Assembly: GCF_001421325.1 (NCBI RefSeq)
Contig: NZ_LMJY01000001.1
Location: 441,501 to 505,500 of the forward strand
Source of the DNA: Novosphingobium sp. Leaf2
Lineage (GTDB): Bacteria > Pseudomonadota > Alphaproteobacteria > Sphingomonadales > Sphingomonadaceae
Direction: 5' to 3'
DNA: 64,000 nucleotides
Positions 51,536 to 59,934 of this stretch are shown piece after piece. The position numbers and the translations under genes were made by a program. Each line of letters starts with the position of its first letter. The stretch's first letter is position 1. The notes under the pieces are model-generated. The model was not told the DNA's origin. It did no database searches and saw nothing but the letters and a program-made list of their open reading frames with translations.

Positions 51536-52335
51536 CTCTGATGGTCGCTCTGGGCGAAAACGAACCCGGCATCGGTGACGCGACACCATCGGGCCCGGCA
51601 GAGTCGGCGCCCACGATCCTGCCCGGGCCGAACGCTTCCGAACGATATGGCTATCGGCCCGACCGAAAGCGCTTTGCTTCCGCCTTCATCGTGACGACGC
51701 TGACCCACGTTGCGCTGTTGTTCGCCTTACTGACCTGGCACGTGGCGGTCAGGCGGCAGCCGCAGATGCCGCCGCTGACCGTGACCTTGCTCCCGCTCAG
51801 TCCGCCCGCACAGGTGGAGCCCAAGCCGGTCCAGCGACAGAAGGCGAAGCTCGTTGCTGGCAAGCCTCCGGTTGCCCGTCCAATGCAGACGCCGCTGCCC
51901 CCGTCGCCACCGGCGGAGATCTCTCCGGTTGCGCCGACGCTGCCCGCAGGGCCGCCCATAGTGTCACCTGCAACTCTACCGGTCGCCGCATCTTCTCCGG
52001 ACACCGCGCCATCGAGCCCGCCGGTACGGTCAGCCGGCAAGGATAGCTGGGAAGCCCGCGTCGTCGCGCGTCTCGAAAGCCTGAAGCGCTTTCCGCCCGC
52101 GGCTCGGAGCCGCCGCGACCAGGGTGTCGCGACCGTCCGCTTTCGGGTCAATCGGCAGGGGGGCCTGCTATCCTCATCGCTCGAAGGCTCGTCGGGAAGC
52201 CGGTTGCTCGATCTGGAGGCGCTGGCGACCGTCGCACGCGCACAACCCTATCCCCCGATCCCCGCCGGCCGTCCTGACGAGATCGAAGTGGTCGTGCCGA
52301 TCGAGTTTTTCCTCGGCACTCGCCGAAGGGGTTGA
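51532..52335 (+). CDS. tonB: TonB-family energy transducer
   Basis: 267 aa. A cytoplasmic N-terminus of about 50 aa, unusually long, is followed by one helix (AFIVTTLTHVALLFALLTW, about 53-71), a Pro-rich periplasmic spacer (about 80-170), and the C-terminal TonB domain (about 180-267: ARVVARLESLKRFPPAARSR, then ATVRFRVNRQGGL). Cluster-specific TonB for the receptor upstream. ATGA overlap with the hydroxylase gene. Confidence 0.9.
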   Translation: MTLMVALGENEPGIGDATPSGPAESAPTILPGPNASERYGYRPDRKRFASAFIVTTLTHVALLFALLTWHVAVRRQPQMPPLTVTLLPLSPPAQVEPKPVQRQKAKLVAGKPPVARPMQTPLPPSPPAEISPVAPTLPAGPPIVSPATLPVAASSPDTAPSSPPVRSAGKDSWEARVVARLESLKRFPPAARSRRDQGVATVRFRVNRQGGLLSSSLEGSSGSRLLDLEALATVARAQPYPPIPAGRPDEIEVVVPIEFFLGTRRRG

Positions 52336-52545
52336 GGGCAAGCTCGGAACCATCGTGCTCCACCGAAAAGCAGGCCGGAGTCTCTGATCTAGCAGGTTTG
52401 TCTCGCGAGGTTGCCAGCCGCATGAGTGCGGTCAAATTGAGCGATATTGCCAAAATGTTTCGCAATGCCGCCATCTAGTTGAGAATCGTTCGCACGACTC
52501 GGGCTTTGCTGACAGAAGGAAGGCTGCCCACTCTGGACCACAACG

Positions 52546-53412
52546 ATGCAAAACGACGACTATGAGGTTTTTGAGCCTACGGAGATTCCCCGGCCCGTTT
52601 CGGCGGTGGGGATGGAGCTTTTTACGGAAGGGTTCGAGCAACCGCCGCATCAGCACCGCAAGGCACAACTCATCCTGGCGGTCCGTGGCCTCATCACATG
52701 CGAGGTGGAGCACGGTCTGTGGATGGTTCCACGGCAGTGTGCGCTGTGGATCCCTGGCGACATGGAGCATAGCGTGCGCTGTGTCGGCGACCTTGAGATT
52801 TACACGCTCTTCATCGATCCCGAGCTTGCCGGCAATCTACCTGCGGAGTGCAGCACTTTCTCAACCGGGCCGCTGCTGCGCGAACTGCTGATCGCCGTGT
52901 CCCGCCTCCCGTCACTTTATGATGTCGACGGCGCTGACGGCCGTCTCATTCAGACCATGCTCGACCAGCTCGAGCGCGCGCCTGTGGGAAGTCTCCATCT
53001 GCCAATGCCGGCCGACCCACGATTGCGTACCATCGCCAAGGCCCAGTCGTCCGATCCCGGCAATCGCACGACCATCGGGGAATGGGCAAGGATCGTCGCC
53101 ATGAGCGAGCGTAGCCTGTTCAGGCTCATCATGAGCCAGACGGGCATGAACTTCGGCCGGTGGCGCCAGCAGTTCCAGGTAATGTTCGCGATCGAGCGTT
53201 TGACCGAAGGCGCGTCGGTGCAGACCGTCTCGTTCGATCTGGGCTATGAAAGCGCGAGCGCTTTCATCACGATGTTCAAGAAGGTCATGGGACAGCCACC
53301 GGGGCAGTTCCTCGCCGCGCGAAGGAGCGCGGCTCCCTCGGCCACGCCGCAACAGAGCGATCCCAAACTCATAACCACCATGATGGAGGCTCAGCGCGCG
53401 CTGGGGTTTTGA
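52546..53412 (+). CDS. AraC-family transcriptional regulator with cupin sensor
   Basis: 288 aa. The cupin-type N-terminal domain has HQHRKAQLILAVRGLITCEV and WIPGDMEHSV. The two C-terminal helix-turn-helix motifs are RTTIGEWARIVAMSERSLFR and GASVQTVSFDLGYESASAFI. It probably controls the iron or the efflux genes around it. The 210 bp upstream would hold its promoter; I saw no convincing operator. Confidence 0.88.
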   Translation: MQNDDYEVFEPTEIPRPVSAVGMELFTEGFEQPPHQHRKAQLILAVRGLITCEVEHGLWMVPRQCALWIPGDMEHSVRCVGDLEIYTLFIDPELAGNLPAECSTFSTGPLLRELLIAVSRLPSLYDVDGADGRLIQTMLDQLERAPVGSLHLPMPADPRLRTIAKAQSSDPGNRTTIGEWARIVAMSERSLFRLIMSQTGMNFGRWRQQFQVMFAIERLTEGASVQTVSFDLGYESASAFITMFKKVMGQPPGQFLAARRSAAPSATPQQSDPKLITTMMEAQRALGF

Positions 53413-53566
53413 CACGAGGCGCTGCGAGATCTTGCCAACGTCCGCCAGAATTTCACGAACATCAAAGATTGGCAGTTTAGGTAAATCATCTGCCTGACGG
53501 GCAAAATCCAAAGTGACATGAAGAGCCTATGAGGGTTTGGATTGATCAACTTGTTGGATTCATGCC

Positions 53567-53986
53567 ATGCTGGTGGACGACACACAATTTCCGATAGTGC
53601 GCATGCACTATAATCGCGCTGATGACCGAGGCGATGAAGTCAGTTTCCAGATTTTCGAACGTCTGTTGGGGCGTAATCAGCCCTTTGTCCTAGTCGGCTT
53701 AGGCGCAGAAGCTGATCAGGTTCAGTCGAATGAGGAACGAAAGCGGTTGACGCTTTGGATGAAGCGCAACCGTGAAGCGCTCCACACCTATGTCCGGGCG
53801 ATGGTGTATGTCGAGCCGAGCCCGGCAAAACGCTTCTTGGCGAAAACCTCGGCCCCCATCTTCCAGAAGTTCTGGGGCTATCCAATCGTCGTTTCCGCTT
53901 CCGAAGCGGAAGCTGAAGGCGTTGCCGCGCGGCTGCTCGCAGGCGAGCAGCCCGCCCAGATCGAAGCGGAACAGCCTGATGCGTAG
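53567..53986 (+). CDS. Small cytoplasmic protein of unknown function, first gene of the efflux operon
   Basis: 139 aa, no signal peptide or membrane helix. Alternating hydrophobic strands and helices (FPIVRMHYNRA; QPFVLVGLGAEAD; LTLWMKRNREALHTYVRAMV; PIFQKFWGYPIVVSASEAEA) suggest a small alpha/beta fold, possibly SpoIIAA/STAS-like, but I do not recognise it with certainty. Its stop overlaps the outer-membrane factor start by 8 bp, so it is coupled to the efflux genes. Confidence 0.7.
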   Translation: MLVDDTQFPIVRMHYNRADDRGDEVSFQIFERLLGRNQPFVLVGLGAEADQVQSNEERKRLTLWMKRNREALHTYVRAMVYVEPSPAKRFLAKTSAPIFQKFWGYPIVVSASEAEAEGVAARLLAGEQPAQIEAEQPDA

Positions 53987-55394
53987 GAGAATGATCTGGA
54001 CGCAGCTCGGCTTGGCAGCGCCGCTGCTCGCCAGCTGCGCGGCGCTGCCGAAACAAGGCGTGGTGCCGGCGATGCGCCCGGCCAGCGCCTTTGCAAGCAC
54101 CGCCAGTCTGGCAGCGCCCGAGACATCCTGGCCGTCAGATCATTGGTGGGAGGGCTTCGGCGACCCGCAGCTCACCGCGCTGATCGGAGAAGGCCTGTCG
54201 GATGCGACCGATCTGCGCGTCGCGCAAGCACGGTTTGAACGGGCAGGCGCGCTGGTGCGAGAAGCACGGAGCCGACTGCTGCCGTCACTTCAGGCGAATG
54301 GGGAGATTGGCGGTACTAAGCAGAGCTACAATTATCTCATCCCGCGCGCGATCGCGCCCCAAGGCTGGAAAGACTATGGCCAGGCGACAATGCGGCTCGA
54401 TTGGGAGCTGGATTTCTGGGGGCGGAACCGGGCTGCACTTGGTGCCGCGCGTTCAGATGCTGCGGCAGCCCAGGCTGAGGCGGCGGCGGCACGCTTAGTC
54501 ATATCGTCTGGTATCGCCGAAGCCTATGCCGATCTAGCCGATCTTTTCGCGCAAGCCGATGCGGCGCGTCGCGCCGTCGAGATCCGGCGACGCACAGTCG
54601 AACTGATGGATGGGCGACGAGCCCAGGGGCTTGAAAATGCTGGTGCTGTCGAGCGGGCGCGCTCGGCGCTCGCCTCCTCTCAAGGAGAGCTTGCCGCCCT
54701 TAATGAAACCGTCTCGCTCACGCGCAACCGGATCGCTGTACTTCTCGGCGCCGGACCCGATAGGGGCCTTTCCATCGACCGGCCGACCGCGCGTGCGGTA
54801 GAAACGTTCGGTCTCCCCGCCAACTTACCGGCCGACCTTATCGGGCGTCGTCCAGACGTGATCGCTGCGCGACTGCGAGCACAGGCGGCAGCAAGTCGGA
54901 TCAAGGAAGCCCGTGCTGCCTTCTACCCCAACGTCAATCTTGCCGGGCTGATCGGTCTTCAGTCCATCGGCATCGGCGATCTCGTCAAATCTGGCTCCAC
55001 CTTCGGTACCGTCGGTCCAGCCATCAGCCTGCCGATCTTCGACGGGGGGCGGCTGACCGGCGCCTATCGCGCCGCTGAAGCCGACTATCGCGGTGCGGTT
55101 GCCGAATATGACGGCGCGCTCGCCCAGGCTCTGCGCGAGGTCGCTGATGCAGCCGCAAGCGAACGTGCGCTCACCGAACGCATCGCCAGAGCCGATGAAG
55201 CCGAACGCGCCGCGACCGCGGCCTGGACAGTCGCCGACAATCGTTACCGCGGCGGGCTGGCCACATCTCTCGATGTGCTCGTGGCCGAAGACGCTCTGAT
55301 CGACACACGGCGCAACCTCGCCACGCTCCGCAATCGCAGGTTCGTCCTCGATGTCGCCCTCATCCGCGCGCTCGGCGGCGGCTTCCGTTCCTGA
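53979..55394 (+). CDS. NodT-family outer membrane factor lipoprotein
   Basis: 471 aa from the ATG at 53979, which overlaps the preceding stop. Lipobox PLLASCAAL puts the acylated Cys at about residue 20. Two OEP (TolC-like) repeats follow, with WWEGFGDPQLTALI at the start and the second repeat beginning LPADLIGRRPDVIAARLRAQ. It forms the outer membrane channel for the HlyD/MFS pair downstream. An in-frame start at 53772 lies in the previous gene and is rejected. Confidence 0.92.
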   Translation: MRRRMIWTQLGLAAPLLASCAALPKQGVVPAMRPASAFASTASLAAPETSWPSDHWWEGFGDPQLTALIGEGLSDATDLRVAQARFERAGALVREARSRLLPSLQANGEIGGTKQSYNYLIPRAIAPQGWKDYGQATMRLDWELDFWGRNRAALGAARSDAAAAQAEAAAARLVISSGIAEAYADLADLFAQADAARRAVEIRRRTVELMDGRRAQGLENAGAVERARSALASSQGELAALNETVSLTRNRIAVLLGAGPDRGLSIDRPTARAVETFGLPANLPADLIGRRPDVIAARLRAQAAASRIKEARAAFYPNVNLAGLIGLQSIGIGDLVKSGSTFGTVGPAISLPIFDGGRLTGAYRAAEADYRGAVAEYDGALAQALREVADAAASERALTERIARADEAERAATAAWTVADNRYRGGLATSLDVLVAEDALIDTRRNLATLRNRRFVLDVALIRALGGGFRS

Positions 55395-55404
55395 AGGATC
55401 TCCC

Positions 55405-56556
55405 ATGTCCACCGAAACCCTCACAGCTTCCGTTCCATTGGCTGTCGATGAGCCGAATGACGCCGCCATGAAAGCCAAGCGCCGCAAGTTGTTCGCGATT
55501 CTTGCAATTGCGGTGTTTGGCCTCGGCACTCTCTATTGGGCCTACGTCTATTTTATCGCGTCGCGGCACGTCTCGACCGAAAATGCGTATGTTGGCGCCA
55601 ATGTCGCCCAGGTGACGCCGCTGATCGGTGGCCCGGTGCGCGAGGTGCTGGTCGACGACGCTCAGCGCGTGAAGCGCGGTGACGTTCTCGTCCGACTCGA
55701 CGATACGGACGCCCGCCTCTCGCTCGCGCGTGCCGAAGCCGAGCTGGCGCTGACTGAACGCCGGGTTCGTGGGCTCCTCGCAACCGATAGCGGCCTCGGC
55801 GCTCAGGTGATGGCACGCGGTGCCGATCAGGCACGCGCCGACGCGCGGCTGGTTGCGGCGCGCGCCGATCTCGCCAAGGCGAAGATTGATCTCGACCGTC
55901 GCGAAGCACTCGCAGCGTCAGGCTCCGTCTCCGGCGACGAGCTGACCATCGCGCGCAACGCTTACAGCACGGCCACGGCAAACCTGAAGGTCGCACAAGC
56001 GGAGAATGCGCTGGCGCAGGCCAATCGGACTTCGGCAGTAGGAAGCCGCGACGCCAATCGCGCCCTGATCGCGGACGCCACCCCCGAAGCCAATCCGGAA
56101 GTGCTGGCTGTGCGCGCCGCGCGCGATCAGGCGCGGGTGGACCTCGATCGCACGGTGGTGCGGGCGCCGTTCGACGGCATCGTTTCGCGTCGCCAGGTGC
56201 AGGTCGGACAGCGCGTCCAGGCAGGCGCGACGATGATGGTGGTGGTGCCTGTCCAGGCCGCATTCGTCGACGCCAACTTCAAGGAAGGGCAACTCGCCCA
56301 CGTCGCACCGGGACAGCGCGTCACCCTCACCTCCGATCTCTACGGCGAGGATGTCAAATATCACGGCCGCGTCATCGGATTCTCCGGCGGTACCGGCGCC
56401 GCCTTCGCGGTGGTTCCCGCCCAGAACGCCACTGGCAATTGGATCAAGGTGGTTCAGCGCCTGCCCGTGCGGATCACGCTCGATCCGAAGGAACTGGCCC
56501 AACATCCGCTGCGGGTCGGACTGTCGATGAACGCCACCGTGGATCTCTCGAACTAA
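55405..56556 (+). CDS. HlyD/EmrA-family membrane fusion protein
   Basis: 383 aa from the ATG at 55405, 7 bp after AAGGA. One helix (LFAILAIAVFGLGTLYWAYV, about 33-52) is followed by STENAYVGANVAQVTPLIGG (biotinyl-lipoyl part), a coiled-coil hairpin (about 100-215) and VRAPFDGIVSRRQVQVGQRV. It joins the inner-membrane pump to the outer-membrane factor. 10 bp after the NodT gene. Confidence 0.93.
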   Translation: MSTETLTASVPLAVDEPNDAAMKAKRRKLFAILAIAVFGLGTLYWAYVYFIASRHVSTENAYVGANVAQVTPLIGGPVREVLVDDAQRVKRGDVLVRLDDTDARLSLARAEAELALTERRVRGLLATDSGLGAQVMARGADQARADARLVAARADLAKAKIDLDRREALAASGSVSGDELTIARNAYSTATANLKVAQAENALAQANRTSAVGSRDANRALIADATPEANPEVLAVRAARDQARVDLDRTVVRAPFDGIVSRRQVQVGQRVQAGATMMVVVPVQAAFVDANFKEGQLAHVAPGQRVTLTSDLYGEDVKYHGRVIGFSGGTGAAFAVVPAQNATGNWIKVVQRLPVRITLDPKELAQHPLRVGLSMNATVDLSN

Positions 56557-56569
56557 GCGGAACCTGGAT

Positions 56570-58111
56570 ATGACGGACACTGTCGCCAAGCCAAACATGG
56601 CGAGGCCGCTCACCGGCGCGACCCTCATTCTTGCCGCGCTGCTGATCGGGCTGGGCAATTTCCTTGTCGTGCTCGACACGACCATCGCTAACGTTTCCAT
56701 CCCGCACATTGCCGGCTCGCTCGGTGTGTCGGTGACGGAGGCGACCTGGGTCATCACCTCCTATGCCGTCGCTGACGCCATCACTGTACCACTGGCGGGC
56801 TTCCTGGCTCGGCGCTTCGGCGAGCAGAGGGTGTTCATCTCAGCCTTTATAGCCTTTGGCGCCTTTTCACTGCTGTGCGGCCTGGCACGCTCGCTTGAGA
56901 TGCTTATTGCGGGTCGGGTTCTGTTGGGTCTTGCCGGCGGCATGATCATACCCCTGTCGCTGACACTGCTGCTGCGCATCTTTCCTGCCGAAAAGGCGAC
57001 CCTCGCGACGATCGTCTGGGCGATGACCACCACGGTTGCGCCGATTGCCGGACCCATCCTGGGGGGCATCATTTCCGACAACGCCGGCTGGGAGTGGATA
57101 TTCTTTCTCAACGTGCCCGTAGCAGCCGCCGGCGCCGCGGGTCTTTTCTATCTGCTGCGTGGACGGCCCGAGAAGACGGCCCGATCGCCAATCGACGGGG
57201 TCGGCCTCGTCCTCCTCGTCATCTGGGTCGCATCGCTCCAGATCGTACTCGACGAGGGGCGCAATCGCGACTGGTTCGCGGCGACCGAGATTCGCGTAAT
57301 GGCCGTTGTTGCGGCAATCGGCTTCATTTCGTTCCTGATCTGGGAGCTGACCGCAAAACACCCCATCGTGAACCTGCGCGTCTTTCGGCATCGCGGTTTC
57401 GTCGTCGCCTCCGTCACGTATGCACTGGGCTTCGGCGCCTATTTCGCGACTGTCGTCCTTATCCCGCTCTGGCTCCAGCAGAACATGGGCTACACTGCGA
57501 CGTGGGCTGGGTATGCGACCGGCATAATGGGCATATTCGCGGTGCTCGCCTCACCGGCCATCGGTGCTGCCGCCGCCAAAATGGACGTGCGGTTGATCAT
57601 CTCGACCGGGATTGCCGGGATGGGGCTCATCTCGCTTTGGCGGACCGGATTCACGCCGGATATGACCTTTCTGCAGATGGCCTGGCCGATGCTGCTGACC
57701 GGGCCTTTCCTGATGATGTTCTTCATTCCGGTCACTGGTTTGTGTATCGCCAGCGTCGAGCCGGACGAACAGGCCGACGCCTCGGGCATCTCCAATTTTC
57801 TGCGCACACTCACCGCCGCCTTCGCCGCATCGCTGGTGCAGACGGGTTGGATCAACGCCGCGCGGATCAATCATTCCGAACTGGTCGGCGCCATGCAACA
57901 GGGGCCCTCCACGATAGAGGCGATGGTCGCGTCGGGTCTGTCGCACGAAACGGCGACGACCTTGCTGAGCAATGTCGTCGAAAGCCAGAGCGTGATGCTC
58001 GCCACACTCAACATGTTCGCCGCGGTAGCGTTGTGTTTTGCCTTCACCGGGGTGTTAATCTGGCTGGCACCGAAGCCGAAAGGTCCGATCGATACGAGCG
58101 GGGGGCATTGA
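56570..58111 (+). CDS. EmrB/QacA (DHA2) family MFS efflux pump
   Basis: 513 aa with 14 predicted helices. The DHA2 motif region is LVVLDTTIANVSIPHIAGSL (about 27-46); motif A is FLARRFGEQRVF; motif C is MTTTVAPIAGPILGGII. It exports drugs or other hydrophobic compounds by proton antiport, in a tripartite complex with the two genes before it. The substrate is unknown. Last gene of the operon, followed by about 960 bp without intact genes. Confidence 0.93.
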   Translation: MTDTVAKPNMARPLTGATLILAALLIGLGNFLVVLDTTIANVSIPHIAGSLGVSVTEATWVITSYAVADAITVPLAGFLARRFGEQRVFISAFIAFGAFSLLCGLARSLEMLIAGRVLLGLAGGMIIPLSLTLLLRIFPAEKATLATIVWAMTTTVAPIAGPILGGIISDNAGWEWIFFLNVPVAAAGAAGLFYLLRGRPEKTARSPIDGVGLVLLVIWVASLQIVLDEGRNRDWFAATEIRVMAVVAAIGFISFLIWELTAKHPIVNLRVFRHRGFVVASVTYALGFGAYFATVVLIPLWLQQNMGYTATWAGYATGIMGIFAVLASPAIGAAAAKMDVRLIISTGIAGMGLISLWRTGFTPDMTFLQMAWPMLLTGPFLMMFFIPVTGLCIASVEPDEQADASGISNFLRTLTAAFAASLVQTGWINAARINHSELVGAMQQGPSTIEAMVASGLSHETATTLLSNVVESQSVMLATLNMFAAVALCFAFTGVLIWLAPKPKGPIDTSGGH

Positions 58112-58237
58112 GGCGGAAGTTCCGCAGCCTTGCGAGGAATGGGAATAGCTTATCTGGTCGAGACGCCTACGCCATCGCGCGGGTCGCTCCGTAAGAACGC
58201 GGAAGCCTTCTCGATTGTTCTGGTGTTTCGGGAATAG

Positions 58238-58400
58238 CCGCTGCGCGTCATCAACGGGTACACGCCCGGCGGGTTTGAGAAGCTTATCATCGGCACCGGC
58301 GTGCCTGCCACGGCGCGCACCTTACCTCCCGCGAATTTGCCACAGCCAAATCCGGAAGTTCTCAAGCGTTTGATCGAAGAGATCGGCATGCGCGGTCCAC
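58238..58400 (+). pseudogene. Cupin-domain protein, C-terminal remnant
   Basis: An in-frame stretch after a TAG at 58235 reads RVINGYTPGGFEKLIIGTG, then VPATARTLPPANLPQPNPEV and LKRLIEEIGM. This matches the usual end of small cupin proteins (TPGGFE, then TLPP, then a C-terminal helix). The cupin barrel before it is missing, so the gene is dead. Confidence 0.6.
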
Positions 58401-58906
58401 GAGAGGGGAATAAAGATGACGATTCTCTGAGCCCGGCTAGAAGCTCGACGCGCTATACGCACACTTCAAATTGCACACCCTCTGACGCCGCGTCACTGAC
58501 CCGGCCGCTCTCGCTGAAGCTCTCGGGCTTACTGCCTCGCCCATAACACCATGCCACGACGGACTTCTTGATTGTCTTCGAAAGATGGCTCCCCGAACGG
58601 CGCGGCGAGCTTAGGCCTGACCGCGATTGGCCGCCTACTCGCGATGGGTCACAATCTCATTTCCCGAGACCACCTGATCACACGATGTCTCGCGGAGCGG
58701 AATCCGCCATTAGTTCACCGGGTGATTTTGCCCAAAGCGCTGCCGTTTTGCAAAGTCGCGAGTCGGCTTTGAATTTGTTGCTTATCTGGGCCGGCGGCGG
58801 TAAATTTCACTCAACCTTGATTGAGGCATCGAGCTACCGATTCAGGGCGGCTTTGCAGGGCACTGCCGATTGTCCCTGAAGACGAGATTTCAGCAAATCG
58901 AGATAT

Positions 58907-58937
58907 TTTCCCTTTGAAAACAAAAGGGAAACTTTTT
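58907..58937 (+). terminator. AT-rich hairpin near attR
   Basis: TTTCCCTTT (58907-58915), loop of 7, AAAGGGAAA (58923-58931), then C and five T. A perfect 9-bp stem with a U-tract, about 80 bp before the right direct repeat. It may end a transcript or serve as a recombination arm region. Confidence 0.65.
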
Positions 58938-59017
58938 ACGGTCCTTGCGTTCGGTAAGGGTGGACCAAAGAAATATTTTTCTCTTAAAATTCAACTCGTT
59001 ATGCTTCGATGAACATG

Positions 59018-59029
59018 GAGTGGGAATGA
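59018..59029 (+). repeat. attR-like 12-bp direct repeat
   Basis: GAGTGGGAATGA, identical to the last 12 bases of guaA (46299-46310). Right of it lies the dioxygenase region; left of it the AT-rich island end. Confidence 0.78.
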
Positions 59030-59075
59030 CGGGGCGTATTATAGCGTAGCATATCCCCGAGCCTCGAGCCTCTAC

Positions 59076-59792
59076 CTAACCAAGGGCCTCGGCCAGTTGG
59101 AAGTCGCCGCGCAGGGAAAACCAGGTGCCGTCCATCTGCCTGTTTCCCCAAGCGGTGCCGCCCTCATGCCGTTCGAAGTGACGGATCAGGGAATTCTTCA
59201 CTCCGAAAACAACATCTGAAAACAGCCAGTCGTCATCCTGCGCAAACAAGTGGGTGACCAGTTTGCGATGGCCAGGCGCTTCGACCAGGAAGTGGACGTG
59301 CTCCGGGCGGAAGGGATGACGACCTTGGGCCGCGAGCATTTCACCGACCGGGCCGTCCGTAGGGATGGGGTAGGCTGTGGGGCGGATCGTCCACAGATGA
59401 AAGCTGCCGTCCGCCTGCGTGCAAAAGCGACCCCGCCCAGACAGCGACGTTATGCCGGCGGGCCCCTGGAGATCGTAGAAGCCATCGGCATCGCAATGCC
59501 AGATATCGACGATCGCATCGGGCAAGGGCTTCCCCGATGCCGACCTGACCGACCCGGTGATCAACAGCGGTGTGCCGGTCAACCCTTCGCTGATGTCGTC
59601 GCCATCGGCAAACGCAGGCGGCGGTGTGTAAAACGGGCCGAACACCGTCGTTGCCGTGGCGCCGGTGGGCAGGCGATGGTTGATCGCATCGACCAGCATG
59701 GATGCACCGAGCGTGTCGGATAGCAGAATGAACTCCTGGCGCGCTTCGCTGCACATCTGGCCGGTGCGCGTGAGAAAGTCGATCCCCGCCAT
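59076..59792 (-). pseudogene. Intradiol ring-cleavage dioxygenase, N-terminally truncated
   Basis: 238 residues from MAGIDFLTRTGQMCSEARQE. The catalytic domain is complete: iron ligands Tyr (DADGFYDLQ), Tyr (IRPTAYPIP) and the two His of RPEHVHFLV; VFGPFYTPPPAF is typical of the catechol/hydroxyquinol 1,2-dioxygenase group. The N-terminal helical dimerisation part of about 50-60 residues is gone: upstream of 59792 the frame is unrelated and there is no ribosome binding site. The open frame extends to 59936 but overlaps the divergent MFS start. Probably non-functional, although all metal ligands remain. Confidence 0.75.
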
Positions 59793-59806
59793 CCAGCGAC
59801 ATATCG

Positions 59807-59899
59807 ATGGCGCGCACCAATCCGGGTCTGGCTTACGAACGTACGGCGGCCATGCTGGCCACCCGCACGATCGACGAGCGGCTCGCACCCGCCGCCTGA
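59807..59899 (+). pseudogene. 3' tail of an unknown gene
   Basis: A frame of 30 codons (MARTNPGLAYERTAAMLATR and on to ERLAPAA, TGA at 59897) reads as the C-terminal end of a protein just upstream of the MFS gene, opposite in direction to the truncated dioxygenase. Its beginning is missing at the same junction (about 59800). I cannot name the family. Confidence 0.4.
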
Positions 59900-59934
59900 T
59901 GCTGCCCCGCCCCGGTGAAGCGGGGAGGAAAACC

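Larger units (their letters stand above)
58112..59017. other. Non-coding right end of the island
   Basis: About 900 bp with only short frames. It contains a cupin remnant (58238-58400), an AT-rich part from about 58895 and a strong hairpin (58907-58937). A 66-codon frame at 58572-58772 (MSSKDGSPNGAASLGL) has no recognised homology or good ribosome binding site, so I do not call it a gene. Confidence 0.7.
46299..59029. mobile_element. Genomic island integrated at guaA, about 12.7 kb
   Basis: Bounded by exact copies of GAGTGGGAATGA. Inside the left end are 290 bp of inverted repeats and a broken tyrosine-recombinase gene reading inward. Cargo: an iron-uptake cluster (PepSY remnant, Sel1 protein, TonB-dependent receptor, PKHD hydroxylase, TonB, AraC regulator) and an EmrAB-TolC-type efflux set. 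Because the integrase is broken, the island is probably fixed unless helped in trans. Boundaries are an inference from the repeat. Confidence 0.75.

Noticed and set aside
52479..52495. A Fur-box-like sequence near TTGAGAATCGTTCGCA before the AraC gene
   Set aside because: The two halves are poorly symmetric and match iron-box consensus only partly.
58137..58148. A third att-like copy, GAATGGGAATAG
   Set aside because: It matches the 12-bp repeat at only 9 of 12 positions, which is likely by chance; kept out of the island boundary model.
58572..58772. A 66-codon frame at the right end of the island
   Set aside because: No good ribosome binding site, no recognised domain and no supporting neighbours.
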